64,000 bases of DNA from CAYTLW01 sp964438735 (GTDB lineage Bacteria > Myxococcota_A > UBA9042), in the NCBI GenBank assembly GCA_964438735.1, contig CAYTLW010000024.1:1-64000 (forward strand). Reading direction: 5' to 3'. Numbering within the stretch: the stretch's first letter is position 1; every line of letters begins with the position of its first letter. The notes beneath the pieces were generated by a model. It saw only the letters and a program-made list of their open reading frames with translations, did no database searches and was not told where the DNA came from. The translations under genes were made by a program, and so were the position numbers. Of this stretch, positions 26,412-35,779 are shown piece by piece.

Positions 26412-27562
26412 TTCTCGTCCTCGTCGATGGCCTCGACACCCAGACAGGGCCACCACTCGGGCGGGTTGTCGGTCTGATCCCAGTCGGGCTCCTCGCAGGC
26501 CGCCGTGTCGAAGCACCCCTTGAGCAGGAACGAGGTGATGCCCTTGCACGGCCCCGGCGGATTGGCCACGACCAGCTCGTTCTCGCTCAGGCAGACCCAC
26601 GGTTGCGTCAGATCCGCCTTCCACTCGGTGTCGTAGTAGCGATCATTGGTGGGTCGGCAGGCGAGATGGCCCACGGTCTGGGTGGCCTGCAGCGGTATGT
26701 GCACCACTGCCGCGTCCAGGTCGCTGACCTCGCAGCTCGCTTTCAGGATCGTGCCGCCTACCTCGATCACCGAGAATCCCACCGGCGGCGGCTCGCAGCC
26801 GGTCATCGGGTAATAGAACGCGGCGGTGCCAAAGGTGCCCTCGCGATAGGCCACGCGAACATGGGGCTGCAACATGGACACGAAGCTGGCGCCGTACACC
26901 TCGTCCGGGGTCTTGTCGTCGAATCCCGCCGCTGGGTTGCCGCCGGGCCCCTGGCCGCCCTTTCCGTTTCCGCCGCCGCTGCCCTCTCCTTGTGGTGGGT
27001 CGCCCGGCCCGGGCCAGTCCTCGCCTGGCGCAAAGTGTCGGCGGGATCGGCGCAGATCGAGCGCGCCATTGCCGTTGCGGTCGTCGTAGATCACCACGCT
27101 GCCGTAGCCGGTACGCCCCTCGGGCGGCCCTACCAGCACTTCGGCTGAAGGCAGGTAGAGCAGGTCGAGCGCAGTGTGCCCACTCGTCGCCAGGGCGGCG
27201 CCGCTGCCGGCCAACTCGGGGGTGAAGCCGAGGGGATCGCTGCAACCCGCCTTGACCACGACGGTGAGGGAGGCCGCGGTCGGCAGGCCGATGGATAGGG
27301 GCGAGCCCCACTTCAGGCAGAATCGTTTCGGCGCCGGCACCGCGCCCCAGACCAGCGCCGTGCGCAGCCGTACGTTGGCCGGATCGCGCCCTGGAGCCAG
27401 CAAGCCGGAGAGATTGCCCTTCGACTGCACGCGCAGGGTCGCCAGGGGGATCAAGTCCTCATCCAGGCCGCTCAATTTGCCGCAACCGGACAGCACGGTC
27501 GACGCAATCGAGGTCAGGGTAAGCGCCGCAATCAAGAATGCGTTCATGGACTTTACAGCCAT
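26408..27562 (-). CDS. Lipoprotein of unknown function in the TonB operon
   Basis: A 384-aa lipoprotein with signal core AFLIAALTLTSIAST and lipobox VLSGC. The rest is extracytoplasmic. It includes SVVIYDDRNGNGALDLRR, which resembles a calcium-binding or Ig-like dipeptide-repeat segment, then a Gly/Asn/Lys-rich linker and a C-terminal half with about ten Cys that could form disulfides. ATG 27562 is preferred over the ATG at 27547 because GGGGG lies seven bases upstream. It overlaps the previous stop by 10 bp. In the run it lies between two barrel-like proteins, suggesting a surface or periplasmic assembly. No homologous family is recognised. Confidence 0.82.
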   Translation of the reverse strand: MAVKSMNAFLIAALTLTSIASTVLSGCGKLSGLDEDLIPLATLRVQSKGNLSGLLAPGRDPANVRLRTALVWGAVPAPKRFCLKWGSPLSIGLPTAASLTVVVKAGCSDPLGFTPELAGSGAALATSGHTALDLLYLPSAEVLVGPPEGRTGYGSVVIYDDRNGNGALDLRRSRRHFAPGEDWPGPGDPPQGEGSGGGNGKGGQGPGGNPAAGFDDKTPDEVYGASFVSMLQPHVRVAYREGTFGTAAFYYPMTGCEPPPVGFSVIEVGGTILKASCEVSDLDAAVVHIPLQATQTVGHLACRPTNDRYYDTEWKADLTQPWVCLSENELVVANPPGPCKGITSFLLKGCFDTAACEEPDWDQTDNPPEWWPCLGVEAIDEDEK

Positions 27563-28170
27563 CTCAGCACCCCCACGAGGGCGGAGAATCCCAGCCCGCC
27601 GCCGGCAGTCCCATGCCAGGACGGCCCGGCCAACGCGGCGATGCCCCAGCTGTCAAAGACACGTAACCGCGCACCAGCCATGATTTCGGCGGCCGGCAGC
27701 AGGGCCGTGGCATTCGACTCCTTCTCGCCGCCTGGCAAACGCCCACTCTGGTGACGCAGTCGCGTCTCGTGGACCAGCGTGGCGCCCAGCCCGCCCTGCA
27801 ATACCAGCGCGCCTCGTCCCCGTTGTAGCGCCACGCCGCCGACCACCCGCGTGCGCCACTCCAGGTGGGCCACAGAGTTGCTCAGGTTGTTCTCGGCCGC
27901 CTGCGATACGCTGGTGACCAGGCCCCACGACAGCCAGCCCGCGCGGTGTACGCCGATGGCGCCACCCACAGACTGCCCCACCGGCAGCGCCGCTGGCAGG
28001 GCGGCCAGTACGCTGGTCTCCAGCAGCCAATCTGGTTCTGCGGAGGTTGGCGTGGCGTCAGCGGGTGCTGCGATGGCGTCAGGCGAATGATCGGGAGTGG
28101 CCTCCGCCGAGGCGGCATGGAGCAGGATCGCGCTTGCAACGGCCGTCACGGCCAGGCGACTGCGAAGCAT
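27553..28170 (-). CDS. Small exported barrel-like protein
   Basis: 205 aa with signal peptide MLRSRLAVTAVASAILLHAA and cleavage near ASAEA. The mature part is made of alternating strands rich in Gly, Ala and Trp (SVGGAIGVHRAGWLSWGLV, ALVLQGGLGATLVHET) and ends ALVGVLRWL, an aromatic-like terminal strand typical of outer-membrane barrels. The frame is open to 28506, but the ATG at 28170 begins the signal peptide and has AGGAC upstream. Its stop overlaps the start of the next gene. Function unknown. Confidence 0.72.
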   Translation of the reverse strand: MLRSRLAVTAVASAILLHAASAEATPDHSPDAIAAPADATPTSAEPDWLLETSVLAALPAALPVGQSVGGAIGVHRAGWLSWGLVTSVSQAAENNLSNSVAHLEWRTRVVGGVALQRGRGALVLQGGLGATLVHETRLRHQSGRLPGGEKESNATALLPAAEIMAGARLRVFDSWGIAALAGPSWHGTAGGGLGFSALVGVLRWL

Positions 28171-28255
28171 CGAACTGTCCTGTCGGGCCCTCTCCTTCCC
28201 CGTCGATGAACATACAACACCAGCGAGCCGGTTGCATGTCACCTGGAACTGTTCG

Positions 28256-31200
28256 CTACGGCTTCGGACCCGGGTAGTACAGCTCGACAAACTCGTAGAC
28301 GAAGTTGCCGCTGCCGGGCGAGTCGGAGAACTCGGAGATGTACAGGCCCGGCGAGACGCCGCCACCCTTCTGGCCGGCGCCTGGCGTTGGTGCGCTGCCG
28401 CCTGCGTCGGATACATTCCACGACCCGGCATCACCGGCGGGACCCACCGGCACTTTGCGCTGGTAGTTGCTCTCGGCCTTGCCCTTGAGCGCGATCGTCG
28501 GGCCATCCAACGTGCCGCCCTTTGCGTCCTTGATGGTGAACGTCTCGTCGCCGTTGATGGACGGGATCTTGTCCTTGCCGTTGATGTAGATGACGTCGGC
28601 GGCCAGGGTCACCTTCCAGTGGGCCTCGAAGGCGGCTTTCTCCGCCTTGCGACCGATGACCAGATAGCCACCAACTCCGATCTTGGTGCCGTCCGGCAGG
28701 GTGAACTTCTTGTTGGAGCTGGCCTGGTGCAGGGTGAATCCACTCAGGTCCAGACTCAACGCGGAGGCGTCGACCACCTCGATCGTCGCCGTCGCCGCGC
28801 CGGCGCTGGTCTTGGCCGTCAGGGTGGCCTTGCCCGGCTTCGCACCGGCCGTGAAGGTGACGACCGCCGATTGCAGTCCCCCGGGCACCGTGACCGTGGC
28901 CGGCACGCTGCCCAAGCCGGCGGGATCCAGGGTAAGCGCGACCTCTACGCCTGTGCTCGTTGCTGGCGTCGACAGGGTGACGGTGAACGCCGCGGCGCCC
29001 GAGGCGACCACCTTGGCCTGGTCGGGGCTGATGGACGCCACCGCCGGCATGGCGTTGGCGTCGAGGATGACCAGGTCGGTGGATTTGCTCTTGTCGCTCC
29101 CCTTGACGTGCGCGCTCACGGTGGTCGTGCCGGGCTTGATGCCCTGGATCGGCACGCCGATCATGGTCTTGCCGGCCGGGATCACGAAGGGCCCGCCAAT
29201 GACCTTGGCGACGGTCTCGTCGGCCACCTTCACCTCGACCGTCACATCCTTGTCGGTATCGTGATCGAGCACGACCGTCAGGCCCTGGGGCAGGGTGGCA
29301 CCCGAGGCGCCGGCGAACTGGAAGGCCTTGGCCGGCGTCAGCTTCAGGACTTCGGGCGGTCCGAGGGTCACGTCCTCCGGGCCGCGCGGCAGCAACTTCA
29401 TGTAGCTGTTGCGATAGGTCACCGGGCCGATGATTTGAGGCAGGATGGCGCCCTTTGCCGGCAGCGGGTCGATATAGGGCATCTCGAAGGGCCACATGGA
29501 GTCGTCCACGCGCAGCCCGCCGGAGATCTCGATCTCGTTCTTGCCTTCGGTATCCCCATCGCCTGGGGTGGGCTTGTCGTCGGTGACCTCGGCGTCGACC
29601 ACGCGGATCAGCAGGCCATCGTGCGGCGAGTTGTACTTGTCGGTGCTGGTCAGCTTCTTGATGGCGTCCAGGTCCAGCGTGCGCGGCTCGAACTCGGCCT
29701 TGTCGCCGGTGACCTTCCAGGTCGCGTTGGTGAGCTGGGTCTGGTTGTAGTAGCTGCCCAGGGCGCCCGAGCTGATGTCAATGACCTCGCCGACCTTGGG
29801 CAGATCGCCCTCGCTGCCCACGTAGACAAAGATGCCGCCATGGTCGGTGGCCGGAATGCCGTTCTTCTGCGCGAAGAAGCCGCCGTTGGCAGCCGCGGTC
29901 ACCACCAGGCCAGCCAGGGCCACCTGCTGGCCCTGTAGCTCCTCCTTGGTCTTGGCGTCGGTCACGTCCACCAGGCATGCGGCGCTGCCGGGATTGGGTG
30001 ATTCGGGGCACGGGTCGCAGACGTCGCCCTTGCCGTCCTTGTCCTTGTCGCCCTGGTCGGAGTTGCCCTTGTTGGGGCAGTTATCGTCGCTGCTGGGTAT
30101 GCCGTCGCCGTCGGGATCGTTGGGGTCGAAGACCTTGCATTCGGTCGTGTCGGCATCCAGGGGGCAGGGGTCGCAGCTGTCGCCCTTGCCGTCGCTGTCC
30201 ACATCGGCCTGCTTGCCGCCGTCCAGCGGGCGGACCGGGTTGAAGACCGTGGGGCAGTTGTCGGCCTCGTTGGCGATTCCGTCGCCGTCTTTGTCCTTGG
30301 GATCGCTTTTGCCGGCGTACAGGCCCGAGCCGTCGACGCTATCTTCTTTGAGCGTGCGCGCGGGCACGCACGAGGGCTCGTCCTTCGGCACGCCGCAGAA
30401 GTACATCGGGTACCAGACCTTGCCCATATCGCTGAGCAGCTGCTTGTAGGTCTTGCCGAGGGTGTTCTTGACGCAGACGCCCTTGTCGACTCCGCAGACC
30501 TCGCCCAGGCTCTCGCAGGTGGGCTCCAGCTTGGAGACGATGGCCGTATTGCCGGCCAGCACCTCGCCGCCGCGTACCACCAGGGCCACGTCGGTGGTCG
30601 TGGCGTCGACCACCGCGGTGTGTCCCTTGCGCCCATCCTTGCGGAAGACGGCCAGGTCACCGGCGTAGCCGACCTTGAGCAGGCCGAGCGCGTCGTCGAA
30701 GCCCAGCGCACGAGCGCCGCCGATGGTCGCCATCTGCCAGAGCTGGTCGTCGCTGAAGGTGCCGCCGAGATGGTTGTCGTTGATGTACGCCGCGCAGGCC
30801 AGCTCGCGCAGCATGTTGATCGAGCCGCTGGGCACCCAGTCCGCGCCCAGGCCGATGCTGATGCCCAGGCGTTGCGCCAGCGCGACCCGCGCCGTGTCGC
30901 CGTACAAGCTCACGTTGGAGCGGGGCGACCAGATCATGCGCATCCCCTTGGCCGCCATGAGGCCAAAGTCGGTCGCGGTCAGTCCCACGGCGTGAATCAG
31001 GGCGCTGCGGCCGTCGATGCCCTCGACCGCGTCCGAACCCTGGCCGGTCAGGCAGAGGAACTCGTTGCGTGCCGCCTGGTCGATGCCCTCGGCCACGTGG
31101 GGCGCGTGTGCGTCGGCCCAGCTGCCCGGAACGCTGTGGATCTTGCCGTACTTGCAGCCCGACTTGAGCTTGGTGCCGCCGCTGTCGCCGAGCGGGAAGG

Positions 31201-31951
31201 TGTCGTAGGCGGCGCCGGGCTGACCCAGGCCGTTCTTGCCCTTGCCGGTGGCGTCCAGGTCACGCATCAGGCCGCTCAGGTCGCCCGAACCGAAGATCGC
31301 GGTGCTGCCGGTGAGCACATAGCGCAGCTCGCCGTAGGCTTTCTGATCATCGGAAGCGCCACCGCCGGACACGCTCACCTTGGGGTTGCCATCTTTGCCC
31401 TTGCGCCAGTCGTGTCGATGCTCCCAGCGCAGGGCTGGATCGACGCCCGCCTTGGTAGCCACCCACGGGCTTCCATTGAGCCAGCCGACGTGGTTGTGGG
31501 CGTCGATGAGCCCAGGAGAGACGACAGCGTCCGGGCAGATCACCCAGGTCGCGTCCGTCGCCTTGGCCACGCAGCCGCACCCGACGCAGGTGATGTCACC
31601 CTTGGCGTCCAGCAGAACCGCGCCTCCCTCGATGACCTTGCCCGGCAGCAGCACGTCGGCCACCACCAGCAGGCCGGCGCCAGATTTTTCGACCGAGCAC
31701 ACCGCGTCGCCGGGCGCCTGGGCCGGCTTGGGCGTGTCCTCGCAGCCTTCGGTCGGCGTCACCGCCGTGTCCTTTTCACCCGTGCTGCCATCAGGCGTCA
31801 GGCCGGCGTCGACAGGGCCGCCATCGGTCGCCCCGGCGTCCTTGGCCGGGGTCGTGCCGGGGTCGTCCTTGTCTGAGCTGCACGCGGCGGTCAGCAAGAA
31901 CATGGTCGCGGTCAGGGCTATCAGGGTCTTCAGGGGCAGTTTGGGGAACAT
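28256..31951 (-). CDS. Lipoprotein amidohydrolase with thrombospondin type-3 repeats and lamin-tail-like C terminus
   Basis: 1231 aa. Signal and lipobox (FLLTAACS) at residues 1-26, then an Asp/Thr-rich linker. Residues of about 75-500 form an amidohydrolase: VVSPGLIDAHNHVGW (HxH metal site), WEHRHDW, SALIHAVGL, SPRSNVSLYGD and GLGADWVPSG with the late Asp. Next are calcium-binding type-3 repeats (DGDGIANEADNCPTVFNP, DVDSDGKGDSCDPCP, DPDGDGIPSSDDNCP). They are followed by an OB-like region, an Ig-like region and a lamin-tail-like end (SLDLSGFTLHQASSNKKF, NFVYEFVELYYPG). The start at 31951 has GGGAGG six bases upstream. It may hydrolyse an extracellular amide or cyclic compound. It lies 85 bp upstream of the TonB run on the same strand. 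Confidence 0.88.
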   Translation of the reverse strand: MFPKLPLKTLIALTATMFLLTAACSSDKDDPGTTPAKDAGATDGGPVDAGLTPDGSTGEKDTAVTPTEGCEDTPKPAQAPGDAVCSVEKSGAGLLVVADVLLPGKVIEGGAVLLDAKGDITCVGCGCVAKATDATWVICPDAVVSPGLIDAHNHVGWLNGSPWVATKAGVDPALRWEHRHDWRKGKDGNPKVSVSGGGASDDQKAYGELRYVLTGSTAIFGSGDLSGLMRDLDATGKGKNGLGQPGAAYDTFPLGDSGGTKLKSGCKYGKIHSVPGSWADAHAPHVAEGIDQAARNEFLCLTGQGSDAVEGIDGRSALIHAVGLTATDFGLMAAKGMRMIWSPRSNVSLYGDTARVALAQRLGISIGLGADWVPSGSINMLRELACAAYINDNHLGGTFSDDQLWQMATIGGARALGFDDALGLLKVGYAGDLAVFRKDGRKGHTAVVDATTTDVALVVRGGEVLAGNTAIVSKLEPTCESLGEVCGVDKGVCVKNTLGKTYKQLLSDMGKVWYPMYFCGVPKDEPSCVPARTLKEDSVDGSGLYAGKSDPKDKDGDGIANEADNCPTVFNPVRPLDGGKQADVDSDGKGDSCDPCPLDADTTECKVFDPNDPDGDGIPSSDDNCPNKGNSDQGDKDKDGKGDVCDPCPESPNPGSAACLVDVTDAKTKEELQGQQVALAGLVVTAAANGGFFAQKNGIPATDHGGIFVYVGSEGDLPKVGEVIDISSGALGSYYNQTQLTNATWKVTGDKAEFEPRTLDLDAIKKLTSTDKYNSPHDGLLIRVVDAEVTDDKPTPGDGDTEGKNEIEISGGLRVDDSMWPFEMPYIDPLPAKGAILPQIIGPVTYRNSYMKLLPRGPEDVTLGPPEVLKLTPAKAFQFAGASGATLPQGLTVVLDHDTDKDVTVEVKVADETVAKVIGGPFVIPAGKTMIGVPIQGIKPGTTTVSAHVKGSDKSKSTDLVILDANAMPAVASISPDQAKVVASGAAAFTVTLSTPATSTGVEVALTLDPAGLGSVPATVTVPGGLQSAVVTFTAGAKPGKATLTAKTSAGAATATIEVVDASALSLDLSGFTLHQASSNKKFTLPDGTKIGVGGYLVIGRKAEKAAFEAHWKVTLAADVIYINGKDKIPSINGDETFTIKDAKGGTLDGPTIALKGKAESNYQRKVPVGPAGDAGSWNVSDAGGSAPTPGAGQKGGGVSPGLYISEFSDSPGSGNFVYEFVELYYPGPKP

Positions 31952-32060
31952 CTGGGCCTCCCGAGGGGATCTCTTGTCTGGGGCGTCGGCCAGACCCGGC
32001 CGATCCTCACGCGCCCGCCACTCTGCCTGTCTCGCTCGCCGTTGCCTAGTCCCTCCTGTT

Positions 32061-32087
32061 CCCCCACCCGCACCCGCACCCTCACCC
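32061..32087 (-). promoter_or_regulatory. Predicted G-quadruplex motif in divergent intergenic region
   Basis: On the minus strand five G-runs (GGG, GGG, GGG, GGG, GGGGG) are separated by 3, 3, 3 and 1 bases, a perfect G3+N1-7 quadruplex pattern. It lies about 110 bp upstream of the amidohydrolase start, inside a strongly pyrimidine-rich plus-strand stretch (about 32035-32164). If the amidohydrolase promoter lies upstream of it, the motif would be in the 5' leader RNA. Confidence 0.45.
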
Positions 32088-32164
32088 GCACTCCCAGCCG
32101 CCCCCAACTCCCTCCCCGCCACCCCACAGTTGTACTTCCCCGCCCCATCCCCGACTCTGCACCC

Positions 32165-33646
32165 ATGCTATCGCGAGACCTGCAACCATCGTCCGGTGCC
32201 CTGCTCAGTCGCAGACGGGTGCTTCATCGCCTCGCCCTGGTTCCGGGCGCGATCCTGCTCGCCTGCAAACGCGACCGCACGGCTCGGCAACCGGCCGCGC
32301 AGCCCGACCTCGCTACCGCTGAACAGGCCATCGAGACGTTGCGTACGGCGCCGCGCTCGAAGATCCTCGGCAAGATCGCCGCGCTGATGGACAACGGGCT
32401 GGGCCCTGAAGATCTGGCCTTCGCGCTGGTCGCTGCGCTGGCCGAAATCGACGGCGACGTTCACGGCAGCCTGGCCCTGCACGCTCTGCTGGCCATAGAG
32501 CGCGAGATGTTGCCGGGCAAGCGCGTGCTCGCTTTGCTGCGGGCGTGCGATCACGTGGTCCAGCAACGGGATGCCTGGAAGCCCATGCCGTCCCGCGCGG
32601 CCGTTCCCTCCAACCTGTTGGGCCTGTCGCGCAAGGAACTGGTCAAGCGGACGCGCGCGGCCTTCGATCGCCTGCAGGGGCCCGCCGTACGCATGGGTGT
32701 CCGCGCGCTACACGGGCGCTGGGGCCAGGAGGTGGTCAGCGCCGAACTGCTGCGCATGGCGGCCCGCGATGACGGCAACAGCGGTCACGGCACCCACAAC
32801 GTGGTGGCGGCCCTGGACCTGCTGCGGGTGGTGAAGTGGCGCGGGGCCGACGCCGTGCTCGACCAGGCGGCGGGCCGGCTGCAGCCACCCGGCTCGTGGC
32901 AGGCGCCGCCATCGGTTGCCGCGCGGGCGGCTTTTACCAGGCATCAGAAGCTCGTCGTCGAGGCTGGCGAGTCCTGGCAGGGCGGGGTGCGACAGCTGCA
33001 GGCCAGTCGCGACCTGCGCACCGCAGCGCGCACGGAACGTGGCGATGATCTGGTCGCCTACGTGACAACGGCGCTGCAGAAGAACGTGCACGCAGACGCC
33101 CTGTGGGATGGCCTGGCCGTGGCCGCCGCCGATCTCGCCCTGCGCGATGCCACGCCATCCGGGCCCGGCGTACACGCCCTGTTGTTGGTGGCGGCGCTTC
33201 GGCAATCCGCAGCCCGGGCGCCGACGCCTCAGTCCCGGCTCATCGCCTTGTTGTCCGCCGCCTGGCGCTTGCCGGGGTTCCGGGCGTCGACCCTCTCCGC
33301 AGCGGTGACGCCGACCGCGTCCCCTCGAGGCGATGGGGAGCGACGCTTGATGGCCGATGACCGCCTGCGCCGCGCCGCCGCCATCCGCAGCGCAGCCGGC
33401 GCGGGCGGGGCGCCATCCCTGGCGGTACGCGATGGCATGCGCGAGTTGCTGCTGCGCAAAGACGCGCCCGATCCCCATCGTCTGGAGCTGCCCGTCGCAG
33501 CCACCCGCCTGGCGGCGGTCTGCGCGCCCCCGCTGCAGGGAGACATCCTCGCCGCCGTCGCCGCTTGCGGGCCAAAGGCCGCAGACCCGGACTGGCCGCG
33601 CCTGGACGAAGCCGAGAGATTGGTGAACGACCTGTTCGGCGAATGA
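32165..33646 (+). CDS. Tat-signal-bearing protein of unknown function
   Basis: 493 aa. The N terminus has SRRRVLHRLALVPGAILLAC, a twin-arginine-like motif followed by a hydrophobic core and a possible lipobox, so it is probably exported folded and lipid-anchored. The rest is almost entirely alpha-helical and Ala/Arg/Leu-rich. It contains conserved-looking His/Asp clusters (DDGNSGHGTHNVVAALDLL, DGDVHGSLALHALLAIER) that might bind a metal or cofactor. The frame opens at 32042 in the low-complexity pyrimidine tract; the ATG at 32165 starts the signal. I do not recognise the family. It stands alone, divergent from the TonB cluster. Confidence 0.8.
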   Translation: MLSRDLQPSSGALLSRRRVLHRLALVPGAILLACKRDRTARQPAAQPDLATAEQAIETLRTAPRSKILGKIAALMDNGLGPEDLAFALVAALAEIDGDVHGSLALHALLAIEREMLPGKRVLALLRACDHVVQQRDAWKPMPSRAAVPSNLLGLSRKELVKRTRAAFDRLQGPAVRMGVRALHGRWGQEVVSAELLRMAARDDGNSGHGTHNVVAALDLLRVVKWRGADAVLDQAAGRLQPPGSWQAPPSVAARAAFTRHQKLVVEAGESWQGGVRQLQASRDLRTAARTERGDDLVAYVTTALQKNVHADALWDGLAVAAADLALRDATPSGPGVHALLLVAALRQSAARAPTPQSRLIALLSAAWRLPGFRASTLSAAVTPTASPRGDGERRLMADDRLRRAAAIRSAAGAGGAPSLAVRDGMRELLLRKDAPDPHRLELPVAATRLAAVCAPPLQGDILAAVAACGPKAADPDWPRLDEAERLVNDLFGE

Positions 33647-33662
33647 GCCGGGGAAGGGGAAA

Positions 33663-33689
33663 GGGGGTCAGGTATTGACACTTGACATC
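33663..33689 (+). repeat. Possible REP-type/transposase-relic repeat
   Basis: GGGGGTCAGGTATTGACA at 33663-33680, followed by CTTGACATC, resembles the GGGTCAGG-TTGACA sequences often seen beside REP-associated (IS200-like Y1) transposases. No transposase is present, so it would be a solitary relic. It follows GGGGAAGGGGAAA just after the Tat-protein stop. The resemblance is from memory and weak. Confidence 0.25.
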
Positions 33690-33826
33690 TCCAGCTCAAG
33701 TTGATCGTGTGCCTGAGCTTCATCGCGACAAAAACTGTCGCTCAGTCGCCCCCGGTTGTCGCGCCGGCGCCGGCCGAGCATACTGCCTCGCGTCTCGGCC
33801 TGCGAGCCACCGCAATCGAGGTCCCC

Positions 33827-35779
33827 GTGCTCATCCCCGTTCGCGCATGGTCTGCAGCCTGGCTCTACGTGACGCTTGGTCTGACCGTTCTGCTCCTGCT
33901 CTGGTTGGCCTTGTTCCAGTCCGACTACGGCTCGGTATCCTTGCACGGCGCCGCCATGGCGCTCGCCGGGTTGCTGCTGATCGGCCACCTGGCGGCCTTC
34001 CTTCTGTTGGGCGGCGTGGCGACTTCGGCTTTGATAGAGCTCGTGGAGAGACATCGCACGCTCGGATTCGTCGTCGCGACATTCGCTGGTGGCGTCGCCT
34101 GTCTGCCGACGTTCTGCGGCAACAACGTGCTTCTGCAGCGCTTCCGCTGGCTGCTGATCGGTGGCGCCGCCGTGAGTGCAGGTGTGGCGGTCGTCGTGGT
34201 CTGGCAGCTGGCCCGCCGGATTCGCGATGGCTGGCAGCCTCGCTGGTCGGCGCCGACTCTGGCCCTGCTCTCCAGCGGTGCCCTGCTGGTCACCGTTTTC
34301 GGCCTCAAGCGACTGCCGCTCTATCCCACGGCCATGCTCCTGCTGCTGTTCGGTCTGCAGACCGCTGTCGCCTTGCTGATGATGCGCTTGCAGCACGTCC
34401 AACACGGCTGGCTCCACCGAGCGCCGCCGGCGCTCGCGATGTTGCAAAAGCTGGCTCTGTTGGCCGTGGCAGCGTGCATGTTGCTCGGCCCGACGGGCAT
34501 CACCGGCAAACCGTGGTTCACCAAGTCTGAACTGGCCCTGTCCTACAACATCATGGGCAGCAAGGTCCTGGTTCAGCCGCGCGACGCGCTGTTGCACGAC
34601 GCCTACAAGGTCGCCGGCGTGCTCGGATCCGGCGCGCCCGCATCCAAGGTCGTCGACGTGGCGGCGATTGTGGGCGACCACAAACCCGCCCATCGTCACG
34701 ACGTCATCCTGCTGGTGGTGGATGCGTTGCGTCGCGATCGCATGGCACTCCATGGCGGCGATATCAAGATGCCCCATACCGAGGCGCTGGCCAGGCGGGC
34801 GATGGTGTACAGCCGCGCCTACAGCCCCGCCGATGGCACCGGTCTGTCTATGTCCTCGATCCTCAGCGGCGTACATCCCGCGGTCTTCTCCGACCTGGAC
34901 GCGATCCCCCTCTTCCTGCCGGCGTTGTTGCAGCATCATGGCTACGAGACAGCCGCGGGCGGCAACGAGTTGTCGCTGCAGTTCTTCGTGCACAAGGTGC
35001 TGGACGGTCGCGTGACCGCCGATATCGGCATCGAGCACTCGTCATTCAAGCCGCCGGACGAGCAGCAAATCGCCGACGCCATCACCCGTCTGGGCAAAGG
35101 CGACGGGCCCAAATTCGAGTACATCCACCTCCAGGGCACCCACGGTCCCTTCCGGGGCCCCAATGGCAAGGCGGACTACGCGCGCGCCGTCCGGGCGGCG
35201 GACGTCCTGGTGGGGCGGCTCATGGCCGACATCGAAGACCGCGCGGCGTGGGATCGGACCATCCTGATGCTGCTGGCTGATCACGGCGAAGGCATCGGTG
35301 AACACGGCATCTATGGACACTCGCAGGCACTGTACGAGGAGCAGGTCGGCGTGCCGCTGATCGTCGCCATGCCCGGCGTGGCCAGCGGCACCAACGATGT
35401 TGGCACCGACCTGACGCTGGTGCCCATATGGGTCATGTCCGGCCTGGGCAGCCGCTGGCCGATGCCCACCAGCGGTGGGTCGCCAGGCGTGGCGGGTGTC
35501 ACCGTTCAGGAGCATCAGATCCACGGCACGACGGTCTGGCGCAGCATCCGGCAGGGGTCCTGGGTCTACCACCATCGCTATGCCGCGGGTGTCGAGCGAC
35601 TCCACGACCTGGTCTCGGATCCCGGTGAGTTGACCGACGTGTCCGCCAGCGAAAGAGAGCGCGTGGTCCGTTTCGCCGAGCTGGAAAAGGCGCATCTGGA
35701 CCGTGTGCGCCAGGTCGTCGACGCCATCTCAGCGCTGCCGCTCAAGACTCTGCCAGCACCCGCGCCACCGCCGCCTTGA
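33827..35779 (+). CDS. Membrane-embedded sulfatase/alkaline-phosphatase superfamily enzyme
   Basis: About 650 aa: five or six N-terminal membrane segments (WLYVTLGLTVLLLLWLALF through LALLAVAACMLLG), then a large extracytoplasmic sulfatase-fold domain. Metal-site motifs are VILLVVDALRRDRM and LLADHGEGIGEHG. The nucleophile segment is SPADGTGLSMSSILSG. It has no C/S-x-P-x-R formylglycine motif, so a Thr or Ser nucleophile, as in lipoteichoic-acid synthases and phosphoethanolamine transferases, is more likely than sulfatase activity. A TTG at 33701 extends the frame, but GTG 33827 has GAGG five bases upstream and begins just before the first helix. The 3' end overlaps the convergent permease gene by 38 bp. 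Confidence 0.85.
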   Translation: MLIPVRAWSAAWLYVTLGLTVLLLLWLALFQSDYGSVSLHGAAMALAGLLLIGHLAAFLLLGGVATSALIELVERHRTLGFVVATFAGGVACLPTFCGNNVLLQRFRWLLIGGAAVSAGVAVVVVWQLARRIRDGWQPRWSAPTLALLSSGALLVTVFGLKRLPLYPTAMLLLLFGLQTAVALLMMRLQHVQHGWLHRAPPALAMLQKLALLAVAACMLLGPTGITGKPWFTKSELALSYNIMGSKVLVQPRDALLHDAYKVAGVLGSGAPASKVVDVAAIVGDHKPAHRHDVILLVVDALRRDRMALHGGDIKMPHTEALARRAMVYSRAYSPADGTGLSMSSILSGVHPAVFSDLDAIPLFLPALLQHHGYETAAGGNELSLQFFVHKVLDGRVTADIGIEHSSFKPPDEQQIADAITRLGKGDGPKFEYIHLQGTHGPFRGPNGKADYARAVRAADVLVGRLMADIEDRAAWDRTILMLLADHGEGIGEHGIYGHSQALYEEQVGVPLIVAMPGVASGTNDVGTDLTLVPIWVMSGLGSRWPMPTSGGSPGVAGVTVQEHQIHGTTVWRSIRQGSWVYHHRYAAGVERLHDLVSDPGELTDVSASERERVVRFAELEKAHLDRVRQVVDAISALPLKTLPAPAPPPP

